Assembly (NCBI RefSeq): GCF_001411475.1
Contig: NZ_LLWH01000090.1
Coordinates: 1 to 52,776, forward strand
Direction of reading: 5' to 3'
Source: Pseudomonas endophytica
GTDB taxonomy: Bacteria; Pseudomonadota; Gammaproteobacteria; Pseudomonadales; Pseudomonadaceae
Length of the DNA stretch: 52,776 nucleotides
This document shows positions 9,271-20,040 of the stretch, one piece after another. The stretch's first letter is position 1; each line of letters starts with the position of its first letter. Position numbers and translations under genes: made by a program. The notes under the pieces are model-generated. The model worked only from the letters and a program-made list of their open reading frames with translations. It was not told the DNA's origin and did not search any database.

Positions 9271-11046
9271 ATGATGCGCAGCCATTATTGCGGCCAACTC
9301 AACGAAAGCCTGGAAGGCCAGGAAATTACCCTTTGCGGATGGGTTCATCGTCGCCGTGACCACGGTGGGGTGATTTTTCTCGATATCCGTGATCGCGATG
9401 GTCTGGCTCAGGTTGTGTTCGATCCCGATCGTGCTGAAACCTTCGCTGCTGCCGACCGTGTCCGCAGTGAGTATGTTGTCAAGGTGACCGGTAAGGTTCG
9501 CCTGCGTCCAGCCGGAGCGGTCAATCTCAATATGGCTTCGGGCATGATCGAAGTCTTGGGTTACGAGCTGGAAGTCTTGAACGAAGCTGAGACTCCACCG
9601 TTCCCGCTCAACGAATTCTCTGACGTTGGTGAAGAAACCCGCCTGCGTTATCGGTTTATCGACCTGCGTCGCCCAGAAATGCTTGAGAAGCTACGTCTGC
9701 GTTCGCGTATGACGACGAGCATTCGTCGCTTTTTGGACGAAAACGGCTTCCTAGACGTTGAAACACCCATCCTGACTCGCGCCACCCCGGAAGGCGCACG
9801 TGATTATTTGGTGCCAAGCCGGACGCACGCGGGCTCTTTCTTCGCCTTGCCGCAATCGCCGCAACTATTTAAGCAACTGCTGATGGTGGCGGGCTTCGAC
9901 CGTTACTATCAGATCGCCAAGTGCTTTCGTGATGAAGACCTGCGTGCCGATCGTCAGCCTGAGTTCACTCAGATCGACATCGAAACCAGCTTCCTTGACG
10001 AAAAAGAGATCATGGGCCTGACCGAAAACATGATCCGCAACCTGTTCAAGGAAGTGCTGGATCTGGAGTTCGGTGATTTCCCGCACATGACCTTCGAAGA
10101 GGCCATGCGCCGCTACGGTTCCGACAAGCCTGACCTGCGTAACCCGCTGGAGCTGGTTGACGTCGCTGATCAGTTGAAAGACGTGGAATTCAAGGTGTTC
10201 AGCGGCCCTGCCAACGACCCTAAATGCCGCATTGCTGCCCTGCGTGTTCCGGGTGCTGCGAGCATGCCGCGTAAACAGATCGACGATTACACCAAGTTCG
10301 TCAGCATCTATGGTGCTAAAGGCTTGGCGTACATCAAGGTTAACGAGCGCGCCAAAGGTGTTGAGGGTCTGCAATCGCCGATCGTTAAAAACATCCCTGA
10401 GGCCAACCTCAATGTGATCCTTGATCGCGTGGGCGCCGTTGATGGCGACATCGTGTTCTTCGGTGCAGACAAAGCCAGGATCGTCAGCGAAGCGCTAGGG
10501 GCTCTGCGGATCAAAGTCGGTAACGACCTGGATCTGCTGACCTGCGAGTGGGCGCCAATGTGGGTAGTTGACTTCCCGATGTTCGAAGAGAACGACGACG
10601 GCAGCTTCAGTGCCTTGCACCACCCGTTCACCGCTCCAAAATGCTCGCCAGAAGAGCTTGAAGCTAATCCAGCCGCTGCCCTGTCCCGGGCATACGACAT
10701 GGTGTTGAATGGTACCGAGTTGGGTGGCGGTTCGATTCGTATTCATCGCAAAGAAATGCAACAAGCGGTGTTCCGCCTGCTAGGCATCAACGAAGCTGAG
10801 CAAGAAGAGAAGTTCGGCTTCCTGCTCGACGCTCTGAAGTACGGCGCACCACCGCACGGTGGCCTGGCCTTCGGTCTTGATCGTCTGGTTATGCTGATGA
10901 CGGGTGCTCAGTCGATTCGTGAAGTTATCGCTTTCCCGAAAACCCAGAGTGCTGCCTGTGTGATGACCCAGGCTCCAGGCCTAGTCGATAACAAAGCGTT
11001 GCGTGAGCTGCATATTCGTTTACGCGAACAGCCTAAGGCAGAGTAA
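9271..11046 (+). CDS. aspS: Aspartyl-tRNA synthetase
   Basis: AspS charges tRNA-Asp with aspartate; in pseudomonads known to me it also misacylates tRNA-Asn for the GatCAB transamidation route. From ATG 9271 the product has the usual 591 residues, starting [10 protein letters not shown]. It has the OB-fold anticodon domain ([20 protein letters not shown]), class II motif 2 ([22 protein letters not shown]), the bacterial insertion domain, and motif 3 ([16 protein letters not shown]) near the C-terminus. An in-frame start at 9220 is not supported by the family. ATG 9274 is equally possible. A terminator-like hairpin follows 11 bases after the stop. Confidence 0.96.
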   Translation: MMRSHYCGQLNESLEGQEITLCGWVHRRRDHGGVIFLDIRDRDGLAQVVFDPDRAETFAAADRVRSEYVVKVTGKVRLRPAGAVNLNMASGMIEVLGYELEVLNEAETPPFPLNEFSDVGEETRLRYRFIDLRRPEMLEKLRLRSRMTTSIRRFLDENGFLDVETPILTRATPEGARDYLVPSRTHAGSFFALPQSPQLFKQLLMVAGFDRYYQIAKCFRDEDLRADRQPEFTQIDIETSFLDEKEIMGLTENMIRNLFKEVLDLEFGDFPHMTFEEAMRRYGSDKPDLRNPLELVDVADQLKDVEFKVFSGPANDPKCRIAALRVPGAASMPRKQIDDYTKFVSIYGAKGLAYIKVNERAKGVEGLQSPIVKNIPEANLNVILDRVGAVDGDIVFFGADKARIVSEALGALRIKVGNDLDLLTCEWAPMWVVDFPMFEENDDGSFSALHHPFTAPKCSPEELEANPAAALSRAYDMVLNGTELGGGSIRIHRKEMQQAVFRLLGINEAEQEEKFGFLLDALKYGAPPHGGLAFGLDRLVMLMTGAQSIREVIAFPKTQSAACVMTQAPGLVDNKALRELHIRLREQPKAE

Positions 11047-11056
11047 GTCTGACCTT

Positions 11057-11084
11057 CAAAGGCGCATCCTCGGATGCGCCTTTG
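11057..11084 (+). terminator. Hairpin terminator after aspS
   Basis: CAAAGGCGCATCC pairs with GGATGCGCCTTTG around a short loop and runs into TTTG. The T tract is short, so termination may be partial. Confidence 0.65.
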
Positions 11085-11162
11085 TCATTGGGTCAACATT
11101 TTTATTGCGGGCCTTGGGTGCATGCCAGGCCGGCAACGTTTCATAAGGATTCGGAGTGGGTT

Positions 11163-11909
11163 ATGGCAGGTCATTCTAAGTGGGCGAACATCAAGCACCG
11201 CAAAGAGCGTCAAGATGCCAAAAAAGGCAAAATTTTCACTAAGTGGATTCGTGAGCTGACTGTCGCTGCCCGTCAAGGTGGTGGCGATCCGAGTTCAAAT
11301 CCACGCCTGCGTCTGGCACTGGACAAGGCGCTGAGTGCGAACATGAGCCGTGACATCATTGATCGTGCGATTGCCCGCGGTGCGGGTGCAGCCGATACCG
11401 ATGACATGGTTGAGTTGAGCTATGAGGGCTACGGTCCGGGTGGTGTCGCGGTGATGGTTGAGTGCATGACCGATAATCGCAACCGTACGGCGGCTGCGGT
11501 GCGTCATGCGTTCAGCAAGTGTGGCGGCAACCTGGGTACTGACGGTTCAGTGGCTTATCTGTTTGAGCGCAAAGGGCATATCTCGTACGCCGCCGGTTTT
11601 GATGAAGATGCCCTGTTGGGGGCTGCGATGGAGGCTGATGCCGATGACGTGATCACCAACGAAGACGGTTCTGTTGATGTTTATGCTTCGTTTTCGAGCT
11701 TTTACGCCGTTCGTAACGCCTTGGAAGCGGCAGGCTTTGCACCCGCTGACGCTGAAATCGTCATGCTACCCACCACCAGCGCCCAACTGGATCTGGAGGG
11801 TGCAGAGAAGGTGCTTAAGCTGATTGACATGCTGGAAGACCTGGATGACGTGCAAAACGTCTACTCCAACGCTGAAATCCCGGATGCGGTGCTGGAACAG
11901 CTCGCCTGA
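11163..11909 (+). CDS. yebC: YebC/PmpR family protein
   Basis: The 248-residue product begins [20 protein letters not shown], the YebC signature, and has the three-domain layout with [37 protein letters not shown] and [11 protein letters not shown]. Family members act as transcriptional regulators (PmpR in P. aeruginosa quorum sensing) and as translation factors that relieve ribosome stalling on proline stretches; which applies here is not visible. ATG 11163 has GGAG six bases upstream; the longer frame from 11082 overlaps the aspS terminator. ruvC follows, as in other pseudomonads. Confidence 0.94.
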   Translation: MAGHSKWANIKHRKERQDAKKGKIFTKWIRELTVAARQGGGDPSSNPRLRLALDKALSANMSRDIIDRAIARGAGAADTDDMVELSYEGYGPGGVAVMVECMTDNRNRTAAAVRHAFSKCGGNLGTDGSVAYLFERKGHISYAAGFDEDALLGAAMEADADDVITNEDGSVDVYASFSSFYAVRNALEAAGFAPADAEIVMLPTTSAQLDLEGAEKVLKLIDMLEDLDDVQNVYSNAEIPDAVLEQLA

Positions 11910-11930
11910 TCTGAATCCATCAGACATGAG

Positions 11931-11977
11931 GCCGGAGGTGCAACCTCGCGATGATCGCGGCGCTGTGCACCTCCGGC
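11931..11977. terminator. Long imperfect hairpin between yebC and ruvC
   Basis: GCCGGAGGTGCA (11931-11942) and its exact complement (11966-11977) form a 12-bp stem. The loop holds a second palindrome, CGCGATGATCGCG (11947-11959). TTCTGCCTTT follows. It could be a weak terminator or an RNA-processing site; a branched cruciform is also possible. Confidence 0.5.
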
Positions 11978-12038
11978 TTCTGCCTTTAAGCTGTCCGGGT
12001 ATGTGCCGGTAGGCGTCACTTCATAAGCTGTAGGTCTT

Positions 12039-12563
12039 ATGACTCTTATTCTTGGTATTGATCCGGGTTCGCGAATCACCGGTTATGGCGTGGTGCGAGA
12101 CACTGGGCGTGGGTGTGTGTATGTGGCTTCTGGATGTATTCGTACAGGAAGCGGCGAGCTGCACGAGCGCCTGCAAATTGTCTATCGAGGCGTGCGTGAG
12201 GTGATACAGACCCACGGCCCGATAACGATGGGGATTGAAAAGGTATTCATGGCCCGCAATGCTGACTCGGCACTAAAGCTGGGGCAGGCCAGAGGTGCTG
12301 CGATTGTCGCGGGAGCCGAAGAAAACCTTGAGATCGCCGAATATTCGGCAACACAGATCAAGCAGGCTGTGGCGGGGACAGGTGGAGCGAATAAAGAGCA
12401 AGTGATGATGATGGTCATGCATTTGCTGAAGCTCACCACCAAACCCCAGGTTGACGCATCTGATGCGTTGGCGATCGCTTTGTGTCATGCGCATACCCGC
12501 TCTAGTCTGTTGCCTCACGGTTTGGGTGCGGCGCGTCGTCGTGGTGGGCGTTTGCGACTCTGA
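12039..12563 (+). CDS. ruvC: Holliday-junction resolvase RuvC
   Basis: RuvC is the dimeric endonuclease that cuts four-way DNA junctions after RuvAB-driven branch migration. The protein has 174 residues. All four acidic catalytic residues are present: D8 in [15 protein letters not shown]67 in [11 protein letters not shown], and D139 and D142 in [15 protein letters not shown]. It leads the ruvC-ruvA-ruvB set. I saw no LexA box in the upstream gap. Confidence 0.96.
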   Translation: MTLILGIDPGSRITGYGVVRDTGRGCVYVASGCIRTGSGELHERLQIVYRGVREVIQTHGPITMGIEKVFMARNADSALKLGQARGAAIVAGAEENLEIAEYSATQIKQAVAGTGGANKEQVMMMVMHLLKLTTKPQVDASDALAIALCHAHTRSSLLPHGLGAARRRGGRLRL

Positions 12564-12675
12564 AGTGAAGCCTTTTAGGCTGTTTAAACTTGCTAACAGA
12601 GTTGCACCTGCAATGATGTGGCTCTGTTGTTCGACTTGTCAGCCATTGATCTGGCCAGTGAAAAGGATCTGAAAC

Positions 12676-13284
12676 GTGATTGGACGCTTGCGTGGCACAT
12701 TGGCTGAAAAACAGCCGCCGCACCTAATTCTTGATGTAAACGGCTTGGGTTATGAGGTCGAAGTACCGATGACCACGCTTTATCGCTTGCCCTCGATTGG
12801 CGAGCCGTTGACCCTGCACACGCACTTGGTGGTTCGCGAAGACGCCCAATTGCTCTATGGTTTTAGTGGTAAGCGTGAACGTGACTTCTTTCGTGAGCTG
12901 ATTCGGCTTAATGGTGTCGGCCCTAAGCTCGCGCTGGCATTGATGTCCAGTTTGGAGGTTGATGAGTTGGTGCGTTGCGTGCAGGCTCAGGACACTTCGG
13001 CTTTGACCAAGGTGCCCGGAGTTGGCAAAAAGACCGCAGAGCGATTGCTGGTCGAACTCAAGGACCGCTTCAAGGCGTGGGAGCAAGTACCCAGTATGTT
13101 TGCACTGGTGCCAAACCAACCGGATGCGCCTGTGCAAGTGGCCAGTGCAGAAGCTGATGCGGTCAGTGCTTTAATTTCTCTGGGTTATAAGCCTCAAGAG
13201 GCGAGCAAGGCGGTGTCGGCGATCAAAGACAAAACGTTGAGCAGCGAAGACATGATTCGCCGTGCCCTCAAGGGAATGATTTAA
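12676..13284 (+). CDS. ruvA: Holliday-junction branch-migration protein RuvA
   Basis: RuvA is the tetrameric junction-binding partner that loads RuvB. The 202-residue product starts [13 protein letters not shown] with an OB fold. It has the two helix-hairpin-helix motifs ([14 protein letters not shown] and [18 protein letters not shown]) and a C-terminal RuvB-binding domain ([18 protein letters not shown]). GTG 12676 is preceded by AAAAGGA. Its stop codon directly abuts the ruvB start. Confidence 0.96.
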   Translation: MIGRLRGTLAEKQPPHLILDVNGLGYEVEVPMTTLYRLPSIGEPLTLHTHLVVREDAQLLYGFSGKRERDFFRELIRLNGVGPKLALALMSSLEVDELVRCVQAQDTSALTKVPGVGKKTAERLLVELKDRFKAWEQVPSMFALVPNQPDAPVQVASAEADAVSALISLGYKPQEASKAVSAIKDKTLSSEDMIRRALKGMI

Positions 13285-14343
13285 GTGATTGAAGCTGATC
13301 GTTTGATAACCGCCTCGAGTGGTCGAGACCGGGAAGAAGTGCAGGATCGTGCAATCCGCCCTTTGAGCCTGGCGGACTACATTGGTCAGCCGGCTGTGCG
13401 TGAGCAGATGGAGCTATTTATTCAGGCCGCCCGCGGGCGTGCAGAATCGCTGGATCACACGCTGATATTTGGCCCGCCTGGCTTGGGTAAAACTACCTTG
13501 GCCAACATTATTGCCCAAGAAATGGGTGTGTCGATCAAAAGCACCTCGGGCCCCGTGCTTGAGCGACCTGGTGATCTGGCTGCGTTGCTGACTAATCTTG
13601 AACCTCATGATGTGCTGTTTATAGATGAGATCCATCGACTGTCGCCTATTGTCGAAGAGGTCTTATACCCAGCGATGGAGGACTTTCAGCTCGACATCAT
13701 GATTGGAGAAGGGCCTGCCGCTCGTTCTATCAAGCTCGACTTGCCACCTTTTACTTTGGTGGGAGCAACGACTCGTGCCGGGATGCTGACCAATCCATTG
13801 CGCGATCGTTTTGGGATTGTTCAGCGTCTAGAGTTTTATAGTACTGATGACTTGGCAACAATTGTCAGCCGCTCTGCAGGTATCTTTGGTCTGCCACTTG
13901 ATCCGGAAGGAGCCTTTGAAATTGCGCGTCGAGCGCGGGGTACGCCACGTATAGCCAACCGGCTGCTACGTCGGGTGCGTGACTTCGCAGAAGTGCGGGC
14001 CAAGGGCCATATCACGCGCACAGTTGCGGATCTTGCGTTGAACCTGTTGGACGTGGATGAGCATGGTTTTGATCATCAGGATCGGCGTTTGTTGTTAACG
14101 ATGATCGAAAAGTTCGATGGTGGGCCGGTGGGTATTGATAGCCTTGCGGCTGCCATCAGTGAAGAGCGCCATACCATTGAGGACGTACTGGAACCGTATT
14201 TGATTCAACAAGGCTTCATCATGCGTACGCCCCGTGGTCGAGTCGTGACGCGACATGCCTATTTACACTTTGGCCTGAACATACCATCCCGCTTGGGAGA
14301 GGCGCCCGCAGTGGATAGTTTTATGAGCGCTGTGGATGATTAA
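13285..14343 (+). CDS. ruvB: Holliday-junction branch-migration ATPase RuvB
   Basis: RuvB is the hexameric AAA+ motor that pumps DNA through the RuvA-junction complex. The 352-residue protein has Walker [11 protein letters not shown], Walker [10 protein letters not shown], sensor 1 [11 protein letters not shown], the arginine-finger region NPLRDRFG, and the C-terminal winged helix ([17 protein letters not shown]). GTG 13285 follows the ruvA stop with no gap, so translation is coupled. Confidence 0.97.
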   Translation: MIEADRLITASSGRDREEVQDRAIRPLSLADYIGQPAVREQMELFIQAARGRAESLDHTLIFGPPGLGKTTLANIIAQEMGVSIKSTSGPVLERPGDLAALLTNLEPHDVLFIDEIHRLSPIVEEVLYPAMEDFQLDIMIGEGPAARSIKLDLPPFTLVGATTRAGMLTNPLRDRFGIVQRLEFYSTDDLATIVSRSAGIFGLPLDPEGAFEIARRARGTPRIANRLLRRVRDFAEVRAKGHITRTVADLALNLLDVDEHGFDHQDRRLLLTMIEKFDGGPVGIDSLAAAISEERHTIEDVLEPYLIQQGFIMRTPRGRVVTRHAYLHFGLNIPSRLGEAPAVDSFMSAVDD

Positions 14344-14482
14344 TTAAACGGTCTGTGGCTGATTTTTTTGAGCTTTTTGCTGTCTGAAAGGCTGGCACGA
14401 CAAATCTTGGATATTAAAGTCTAAGAAGCGTAAAAAAACAGTGGTTTAGCGGATTGGCAACCTGAGGAGTAAGCACTAGAGT

Positions 14483-14950
14483 ATGCGCGCGCAAAACAGG
14501 CTTGAGCCGTTCGCACATCGCTGTCGCGTTTATTACGAAGACACCGACGCGGGTGGCGTCGTGTATTACGTAAATTATCTAAAGTTTATGGAGCGGGCTC
14601 GAACCGAAAGGCTGCGGGAACTGGGCTTTGCCCAATCCGAGCTGGCAGGTGAGAACCTGTTATTTGTCGTGCATTCCAGCGAGGCGCGTTACCACGCACC
14701 GGCGCGACTGGACGACGAACTGTTAATAAGCGCACAAGTAATAGAACTCAACCGTGCCAGCCTGCGTTTCAAACAGCAGGTTTGGCGGGCTGCGGATGCA
14801 ACACTGCTCTGTGAGGGGCAGTTTTTGGTGGCCTGTGTGCGCGCCGATAGTTTTAAACCCCGGGCCATTCCCGAAGCTCTACGTACGGCCTTTGCCGACG
14901 TGAGCGGCGCGGGTAAACATTTAGAGCAGGAGATAAAGCGTGGAAGCTAA
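14483..14950 (+). CDS. ybgC: Tol-Pal-associated acyl-CoA thioesterase YbgC
   Basis: This 155-residue hot-dog-fold thioesterase carries the active-site segment [20 protein letters not shown] with the catalytic Asp, then [13 protein letters not shown]. It is the first gene of the Tol-Pal cluster. It hydrolyses acyl-CoA and is thought to link phospholipid metabolism to the Tol envelope system. Its last codons overlap tolQ by 11 bases, which implies coupled translation. Confidence 0.94.
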   Translation: MRAQNRLEPFAHRCRVYYEDTDAGGVVYYVNYLKFMERARTERLRELGFAQSELAGENLLFVVHSSEARYHAPARLDDELLISAQVIELNRASLRFKQQVWRAADATLLCEGQFLVACVRADSFKPRAIPEALRTAFADVSGAGKHLEQEIKRGS

Positions 14951-15635
14951 CGTCGTCGACCATTCCTCCATGTGGAGCTTGGTCAGCAATGCCAGCATTG
15001 TTGTGCAGTTGGTAATGTTGACCCTACTGGCTGCATCGGTAACCTCATGGATTTTGATTTTTCAGCGCAGCACCATGCTGCGTGCAGGTCGACGTGCCCT
15101 AGATAGCTTTGAGGAGCGTTTCTGGTCGGGTATCGACTTGTCAAAACTCTACCGTCAGGCGGGCAGTAACCCGGATCCTGACTCTGGCGTTGAACAAATC
15201 TTCCGTGCAGGTTTCAAAGAGTTCTCTCGTCTGCGTCAACAACAAGGGGTAGACCCCGAAGCGGTCATGGAAGGCGTTGCGCGTGCCATGCGGGTCGCGA
15301 TTTCGCGTGAAGAAGAAAAGCTTGAGCAAAGCCTGCCATTTCTGGCGACTGTCGGCTCGGTCAGCCCGTATATCGGTTTGTTTGGTACCGTATGGGGCAT
15401 CATGAATTCTTTCCGTGGTCTGGCAACGGCTCAGCAAGCCACTCTGGCAACTGTTGCCCCAGGTATTGCTGAAGCACTGATTGCGACAGCAATTGGTCTG
15501 TTTGCTGCTATTCCAGCGGTTATTGCTTACAACCGTTTTGCTGCGCGTAGCGAGACGCTGATCAGCCGCTACTACACCTTCGCCGATGAATTCCAGGCGA
15601 TCCTGCACCGTAAAGTGCACACCAGCGAAGACTAA
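14940..15635 (+). CDS. tolQ: Tol-Pal inner-membrane protein TolQ
   Basis: TolQ forms the proton-driven motor with TolR that energises TolA. The 231-residue protein has a first membrane helix near 18-42 ([20 protein letters not shown]), a cytoplasmic loop, and two further helices near 137-160 and 170-195 ([19 protein letters not shown] and [19 protein letters not shown]). It starts with GTG 14940 inside the end of ybgC, with AGGAGA upstream. Confidence 0.96.
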   Translation: MEANVVDHSSMWSLVSNASIVVQLVMLTLLAASVTSWILIFQRSTMLRAGRRALDSFEERFWSGIDLSKLYRQAGSNPDPDSGVEQIFRAGFKEFSRLRQQQGVDPEAVMEGVARAMRVAISREEEKLEQSLPFLATVGSVSPYIGLFGTVWGIMNSFRGLATAQQATLATVAPGIAEALIATAIGLFAAIPAVIAYNRFAARSETLISRYYTFADEFQAILHRKVHTSED

Positions 15636-15649
15636 TCAGGTAATTTCCA

Positions 15650-16111
15650 ATGGCTTTAATCGCCCGAGCTCGCAAGAAGCGCAAGCCGGTTGCCGAAATG
15701 AACGTAGTGCCTTACATCGACGTGATGTTGGTGCTGCTGGTCATTTTTATGGTGACTGCACCGATGCTCAATCAGGGTGTGAAAGTTGATTTGCCTAAAG
15801 TCTCCAGCGAGGCTTTACCGCAAGACAACAACACTCAGGTTTTGACAATTTCGATCAAGGCTGACAAGACCTATTACTGGAACCTTGGCAGTGAAGTCGA
15901 CACCGATAAACAAATGGACAAGGCGATGACCTTGCCTCAGATGACTGATGCCGTGACTAAAATCATTCGCGCGGGCAATGAGGGCGGCAAACAGACTCAA
16001 GTGTTCATTCGCGGTGATAAAACTGTGGATTACGGCGCTGTTATGGGTGCTATGGGTGGCCTGCAAAAAGCCGGGGTCGGTAACGTTGGCTTGATTACTG
16101 AGGCTCCCTGA
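15650..16111 (+). CDS. tolR: Tol-Pal inner-membrane protein TolR
   Basis: This 153-residue ExbD/TolR family protein has a short basic cytoplasmic start and one membrane helix, NVVPYIDVMLVLLVIFMV, whose Asp (D24) is the proton-relay residue. A periplasmic domain that binds peptidoglycan follows. It starts 14 bases after tolQ, and its stop shares a base with the tolA start (TGATG). Confidence 0.96.
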   Translation: MALIARARKKRKPVAEMNVVPYIDVMLVLLVIFMVTAPMLNQGVKVDLPKVSSEALPQDNNTQVLTISIKADKTYYWNLGSEVDTDKQMDKAMTLPQMTDAVTKIIRAGNEGGKQTQVFIRGDKTVDYGAVMGAMGGLQKAGVGNVGLITEAP

Positions 16112-17205
16112 TGCGCGAACAGCGGGAGCCGTCCGCCTCTGAGAATTATTTTTGGCCTGCCGTTTGGGCGGTAGGGCTGCACGTCCTGATTTTCGCAATG
16201 CTATTCGTCAGCTTTGCCATGACGCCCGATCTGCCGCCCGCAAAACCAATTGTCCAAGCTACTTTGTATCAACTGAAGTCAAAAAGTCAGGCAACGACTC
16301 AAACCAATCAGAAGATTGCGGGTGAGGCGAAGAAGACGGCTGCACGTCAGACCGAAGTCGAACAAATGGAGCAAAAGAAGGTTGAGCAGGAAGCAGTAAA
16401 AGCTGCGGAGCAAAAGAAACAAGAGATTGCCGAAAAGGCCGCTGAAGCTAAGAAGGCTGACGAAGCCAAAGCAAGCGAGGCTAAGAAGGCGGATGAGGCA
16501 AAAAAAGCCGATGAAGCCAAGAAAGCGGATGATGCCAAAAAGGCCGCGGATGCTAAAAAGGCCGAAGAGAAAAAGCTGGCTGATATAGCTAAAAAGAAAG
16601 CCGAGGACGAGGCCAAGAAAGCCGCTCAGGAAGAGGCGAAGAAGCAAGCCGCCGAAGACGCCAAGAAGAAAGCAGCCGAGGATGCGAAAAAGAAAGCCGC
16701 TGAAGATGCCAAGAAGAAAGCTTTAGCAGACGAAGCGAAGAAAAAAGCCGCCGAAGATGCTAAGAAAAAAGCCGCTGCCGATGCTGCCAAGAAAAAGGCA
16801 GTAGAAGCTGCGCGTAAATCTGCTGAAGAGAAAAAGGCCCAGGCCTTGGCGGATCTGCTTTCTGATACACCGCAGCGGCAACAAGCATTGGCTGACGAGC
16901 AAGGTGATGAGGTCGCTGGTAATTTCGATGACCTGATTCGTTCTCGAGCTGCTGAGGGATGGGCTCGTCCACCTTCAGCTCGAAAAAACATGACGGTAGT
17001 ACTGCAAATTGGCATGTTGCCAGATGGCACGGTAACGTCAGTGACAGTTGCCAAGTCCAGCGGTGATGGTCCATTCGACAGTTCAGCTGTTGCGGCGGTC
17101 AAAAACATTGGCCGTTTAACGGAAATGCAAGGCTTGAAGCCTAGCGATTTTAATCCTTACCGCTCATTCAAGATGACATTCACACCTGAGGATCTAGCCT
17201 TGTGA
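16111..17205 (+). CDS. tolA: Tol-Pal envelope-spanning protein TolA
   Basis: TolA links the inner-membrane TolQR motor to TolB-Pal at the outer membrane. One membrane helix (about 13-37) is followed by a long Ala/Lys/Glu helix (about 60-255) built of runs such as [20 protein letters not shown] and [17 protein letters not shown]. The C-terminal globular domain (about 262-364) contains [18 protein letters not shown] and a TonB-like fold. The coding repeats make 16,430-16,850 internally repetitive and prone to length change. It overlaps tolR by one base and tolB by four. Confidence 0.96.
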   Translation: MREQREPSASENYFWPAVWAVGLHVLIFAMLFVSFAMTPDLPPAKPIVQATLYQLKSKSQATTQTNQKIAGEAKKTAARQTEVEQMEQKKVEQEAVKAAEQKKQEIAEKAAEAKKADEAKASEAKKADEAKKADEAKKADDAKKAADAKKAEEKKLADIAKKKAEDEAKKAAQEEAKKQAAEDAKKKAAEDAKKKAAEDAKKKALADEAKKKAAEDAKKKAAADAAKKKAVEAARKSAEEKKAQALADLLSDTPQRQQALADEQGDEVAGNFDDLIRSRAAEGWARPPSARKNMTVVLQIGMLPDGTVTSVTVAKSSGDGPFDSSAVAAVKNIGRLTEMQGLKPSDFNPYRSFKMTFTPEDLAL

Positions 17206-18503
17206 TTAAATTTTTTCGAGGACTGCTGGTCATCGTCTGCTGCGTGGCAGGGATGGCGGTAGCAGATGAAAAGAACATCCTGGTCACCAGCGGTAGCGAC
17301 CGGGCGACGCCTATTGCAGTTGTGCCTTTCGGCTGGCAGGGCGGTAACGTCCTGCCTGACGACATAGCTGAAATCGTTGGTAACGACCTACGTAATTCCG
17401 GTTATTACGCGCCTATTCCAAAGCAGAACATGATCAGCCAGCCAACTCAGGCCAGCGAAGTTATTTTCCGTGATTGGAAAGCGCTGGGTGCCCAGTACGT
17501 AATGGTGGGTAATATCGTGCCAGCGGGTGGACGCTTGCAGGTGCAATATGCCTTGTTCAACGTGTCTACCGAGCAACCGGTGTTGACCGGTAGCGTCTCG
17601 GGCACTACTGAGCAATTACGAGACATGGCGCATTATATTTCTGACCAGTCATTTGAAAAACTGACCGGCATCAGAGGTGCATTTTCAACCCGCCTGCTTT
17701 ACGTGACGGCTGAACGCGCCAGTGTAAATAACACCCGCTACACCCTGCAGCGCTCCGATTATGACGGTGCGCGTGCGGTGACCTTGTTGCAATCGCGCGA
17801 GCCGATCCTGTCGCCGCGCTTCGCGCCGGATGGCAAACGTATCGCTTATGTGTCGTTCGAACAGAAGCGTCCGCGTATCTTTGTTCAGAATATTGATACC
17901 GGCCATCGTGAGCAGGTCACTAACTTTGAAGGCCTGAACGGTGCTCCAGCGTGGTCGCCCGATGGTTCCAAGTTGGCGTTTGTACTATCTAAAGATGGCA
18001 ACCCAGATATCTACGTGATGAATATGGCTTCGCGCCAGCTTACCCGCGTCACTAACGGTCCGGGCATCAACACCGAACCGTTCTGGGGTAAGGATGGTTC
18101 GACCATCTACTTCACATCTGATCGTGGCGGTAAACCACAAGTCTACAAAACCAGTCTGGGAGGCGGTTCGGCGCAGCGTGTGACCTTTATTGGTAACTAC
18201 AACGCCAATCCGAAGCTTTCAGCTGATGAAAAGACGCTGGTAATGATCCACCGCCAAGATGGATTCACTAATTTCCGGGTTGCGGCGCAAGATTTGGAGC
18301 GAGGAAGTGTAAAAATCCTCACAGATACTAACCTTGATGAGTCAGCTACTGTTGCACCCAACGGCACCATGGTAATCTACGCCACCCGCCAGCAGGGCCG
18401 GGGAGTCTTGATGCTCGTGTCTATTAACGGACGCGTAAGGCTCCCTCTACCTACCGCTCAAGGCGAAGTCAGAGAACCTTCCTGGTCCCCTTACCTGAAC
18501 TGA
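17202..18503 (+). CDS. tolB: Tol-Pal periplasmic protein TolB
   Basis: TolB binds Pal and the TolA C-terminus. The 433-residue precursor has a signal peptide (about 1-21, cleaved near AVA-DEKN), an N-terminal alpha/beta domain, and a six-bladed beta-propeller with repeats [47 protein letters not shown] and [14 protein letters not shown] segments. It starts with GTG 17202 overlapping the tolA stop. Confidence 0.96.
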   Translation: MIKFFRGLLVIVCCVAGMAVADEKNILVTSGSDRATPIAVVPFGWQGGNVLPDDIAEIVGNDLRNSGYYAPIPKQNMISQPTQASEVIFRDWKALGAQYVMVGNIVPAGGRLQVQYALFNVSTEQPVLTGSVSGTTEQLRDMAHYISDQSFEKLTGIRGAFSTRLLYVTAERASVNNTRYTLQRSDYDGARAVTLLQSREPILSPRFAPDGKRIAYVSFEQKRPRIFVQNIDTGHREQVTNFEGLNGAPAWSPDGSKLAFVLSKDGNPDIYVMNMASRQLTRVTNGPGINTEPFWGKDGSTIYFTSDRGGKPQVYKTSLGGGSAQRVTFIGNYNANPKLSADEKTLVMIHRQDGFTNFRVAAQDLERGSVKILTDTNLDESATVAPNGTMVIYATRQQGRGVLMLVSINGRVRLPLPTAQGEVREPSWSPYLN

Positions 18504-18558
18504 CGTGGTGATAGATACAAGTTGCACATAACACTTGGGGTTCATTAGGAGTTTTACG

Positions 18559-19059
18559 ATGGAAATGCTGAAGTTTGGTAAATTCGCTGCGCTGGCACTG
18601 GCCATGGCTGTAGCTGTAGGTTGCTCGTCCAAAGGCGGCGACAATGCCGGTGAAGGCGCTGCTGTTGATCCAAACGCTGGTTACGGCGCAAACACAGGCG
18701 CTGTTGATGGCTCCTTGAGCGAAGAAGCTGCTCTGCGTGCTATCACTGTTTTCTACTTCGAATATGATTCTTCGGATCTGAAACCAGAAGCAATGCGCGC
18801 TCTGGACGTTCACGCTAAAGACCTGAAAGCGAACGGCGCTCGCGTTGTTCTGGAAGGTAACACTGACGCCCGTGGTACTCGTGAGTACAACATGGCACTG
18901 GGCGAGCGTCGTGCGAAAGCCGTTCAACGCTACCTGGTACTGCAAGGTGTTTCTCCAGCACAACTGGAGCTGGTGTCCTACGGTAAAGAGCGTCCAGTTG
19001 CTACTGGCAACGACGAGCAGTCGTGGGCTCAGAACCGTCGCGTCGAACTGCGTAAGTAA
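18559..19059 (+). CDS. pal: Peptidoglycan-associated lipoprotein Pal
   Basis: Pal is the outer-membrane lipoprotein that anchors the envelope to peptidoglycan and partners TolB. ATG 18559 has TTAGGAG upstream; the in-frame TTG at 18535 precedes that site and is unlikely. The 166-residue precursor has a lipobox ending AVAVGC, with Cys22 as the lipid site. A flexible Gly-rich linker leads to an OmpA-type domain from about residue 60, with the diaminopimelate-binding motif [19 protein letters not shown] and a terminal NRRVELRK. Confidence 0.96.
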   Translation: MEMLKFGKFAALALAMAVAVGCSSKGGDNAGEGAAVDPNAGYGANTGAVDGSLSEEAALRAITVFYFEYDSSDLKPEAMRALDVHAKDLKANGARVVLEGNTDARGTREYNMALGERRAKAVQRYLVLQGVSPAQLELVSYGKERPVATGNDEQSWAQNRRVELRK

Positions 19060-19065
19060 TTCGTT

Positions 19066-19887
19066 ATGCGAACGTGCCGCCGTGCTGTAACTATTCTGAC
19101 TCTCAGCCTCATGCCGCTAGCGGTATGGGCTGCGGTTCCTGTGGTCGATGACAACTCTGGCTCTAACAATAGCGGGGGGAGATATCCATCACCGGGTTAT
19201 GGTGCGAGCGGCGCCTATGCCGGGGGAGGGGTCTCGACCCCTGTCTCGGCACAGGGTGTGCTGTTCAACCAGTTACAACAAATGCAGGACCAGATTTCGC
19301 GTCAACAAGGCGTGATCGAAGTTTTGCAAAATGATATTTCGCGCATGAAGCAAGAAAACCTGGAGCGATACCAGGAACTTGATCGGCGTATTGGTACTGG
19401 CGCTGCTCCTGCTGCTGCCACGCCTGATAATTCTGCTGCTGGTGGTGCTTCTGCCGCTGGCAATACCGCAGCGCCTGCATCTCAGGCAGCTGCAAGTTCG
19501 GAACCTGCTGATCCGGCCAAAGAGAAGCTCTATTACGATGCTGCTTTTGACCTGATCAAGGCAAAGGATTTCGATAAGGCCAGTCAGGCGTTTGCTGCCT
19601 TTCTGCGCAAATACCCCAACAGTCAGTATGCTGGGAACGCCCAGTATTGGTTGGGTGAAGTGAGTTTGGCCAAAGGCGATCTTCAAGCTGCTGGCCAAGC
19701 GTTCGCCAAAGTGAGTCAGTTATACCCTAAGCACGCTAAAGTGCCCGACTCACTCTACAAATTGGCTGACGTTGAGCGCCGCCTAGGCAATACCGACAAA
19801 GTAAAAGGGATCTTGCAGCAAGTTGTTGCGCAGTATCCTGGTACGTCGGCAGCACAGTTGGCTCAGCGCGATTTGCAACGCATGTAA
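19066..19887 (+). CDS. cpoB: Cell division coordinator CpoB (YbgF)
   Basis: CpoB is a periplasmic TPR protein that connects Tol-Pal action with septal peptidoglycan synthesis. The 273-residue precursor has a signal peptide ending AVWAA near residue 23, a Gly/Ser-rich segment, a coiled coil (LFNQLQQMQDQISRQQGVIE onward, about 66-105) for trimerisation, an Ala-rich linker, and three TPR-like repeats (about 150-270). It follows pal by six bases as the last gene of the operon; a terminator lies 22 bases later. Confidence 0.93.
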   Translation: MRTCRRAVTILTLSLMPLAVWAAVPVVDDNSGSNNSGGRYPSPGYGASGAYAGGGVSTPVSAQGVLFNQLQQMQDQISRQQGVIEVLQNDISRMKQENLERYQELDRRIGTGAAPAAATPDNSAAGGASAAGNTAAPASQAAASSEPADPAKEKLYYDAAFDLIKAKDFDKASQAFAAFLRKYPNSQYAGNAQYWLGEVSLAKGDLQAAGQAFAKVSQLYPKHAKVPDSLYKLADVERRLGNTDKVKGILQQVVAQYPGTSAAQLAQRDLQRM

Positions 19888-19908
19888 GCCTTTGACGTTT
19901 TCATCGAG

Positions 19909-19934
19909 AAACCCGCGCTTATCGCGGGTTTTTT
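19909..19934 (+). terminator. Rho-independent terminator of the tol-pal operon
   Basis: AAACCCGCG pairs with CGCGGGTTT around a five-base loop and is followed by further T residues. Confidence 0.88.
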
Positions 19935-20040
19935 CGTTAGAATCCACGCCCTTTTATGAAATACGCTCTTCTGAGTCCTGCTTATGCTGATTCTTTAGAG
20001 TGCCTGACGGAGGCGGACAGCCTGTTTAGCTGTTACGCCC

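Noticed and set aside
9865..10764. Minus-strand frames of 89-169 codons inside aspS
   Set aside because: They lie wholly within a confidently identified gene, and reflect its codon bias.
11990..12038. Possible LexA box before ruvC
   Set aside because: The sequence CTGTCCGGGTATGTGCC does not fit the CTG-N10-CAG dyad, so SOS control is not claimed.
16279..17108. Long open frames on the minus strand opposite tolA, rich in Leu/Phe or Ala/Ser
   Set aside because: They are antisense images of the Ala-Lys-Glu repeats of TolA and have no ribosome sites or family character.
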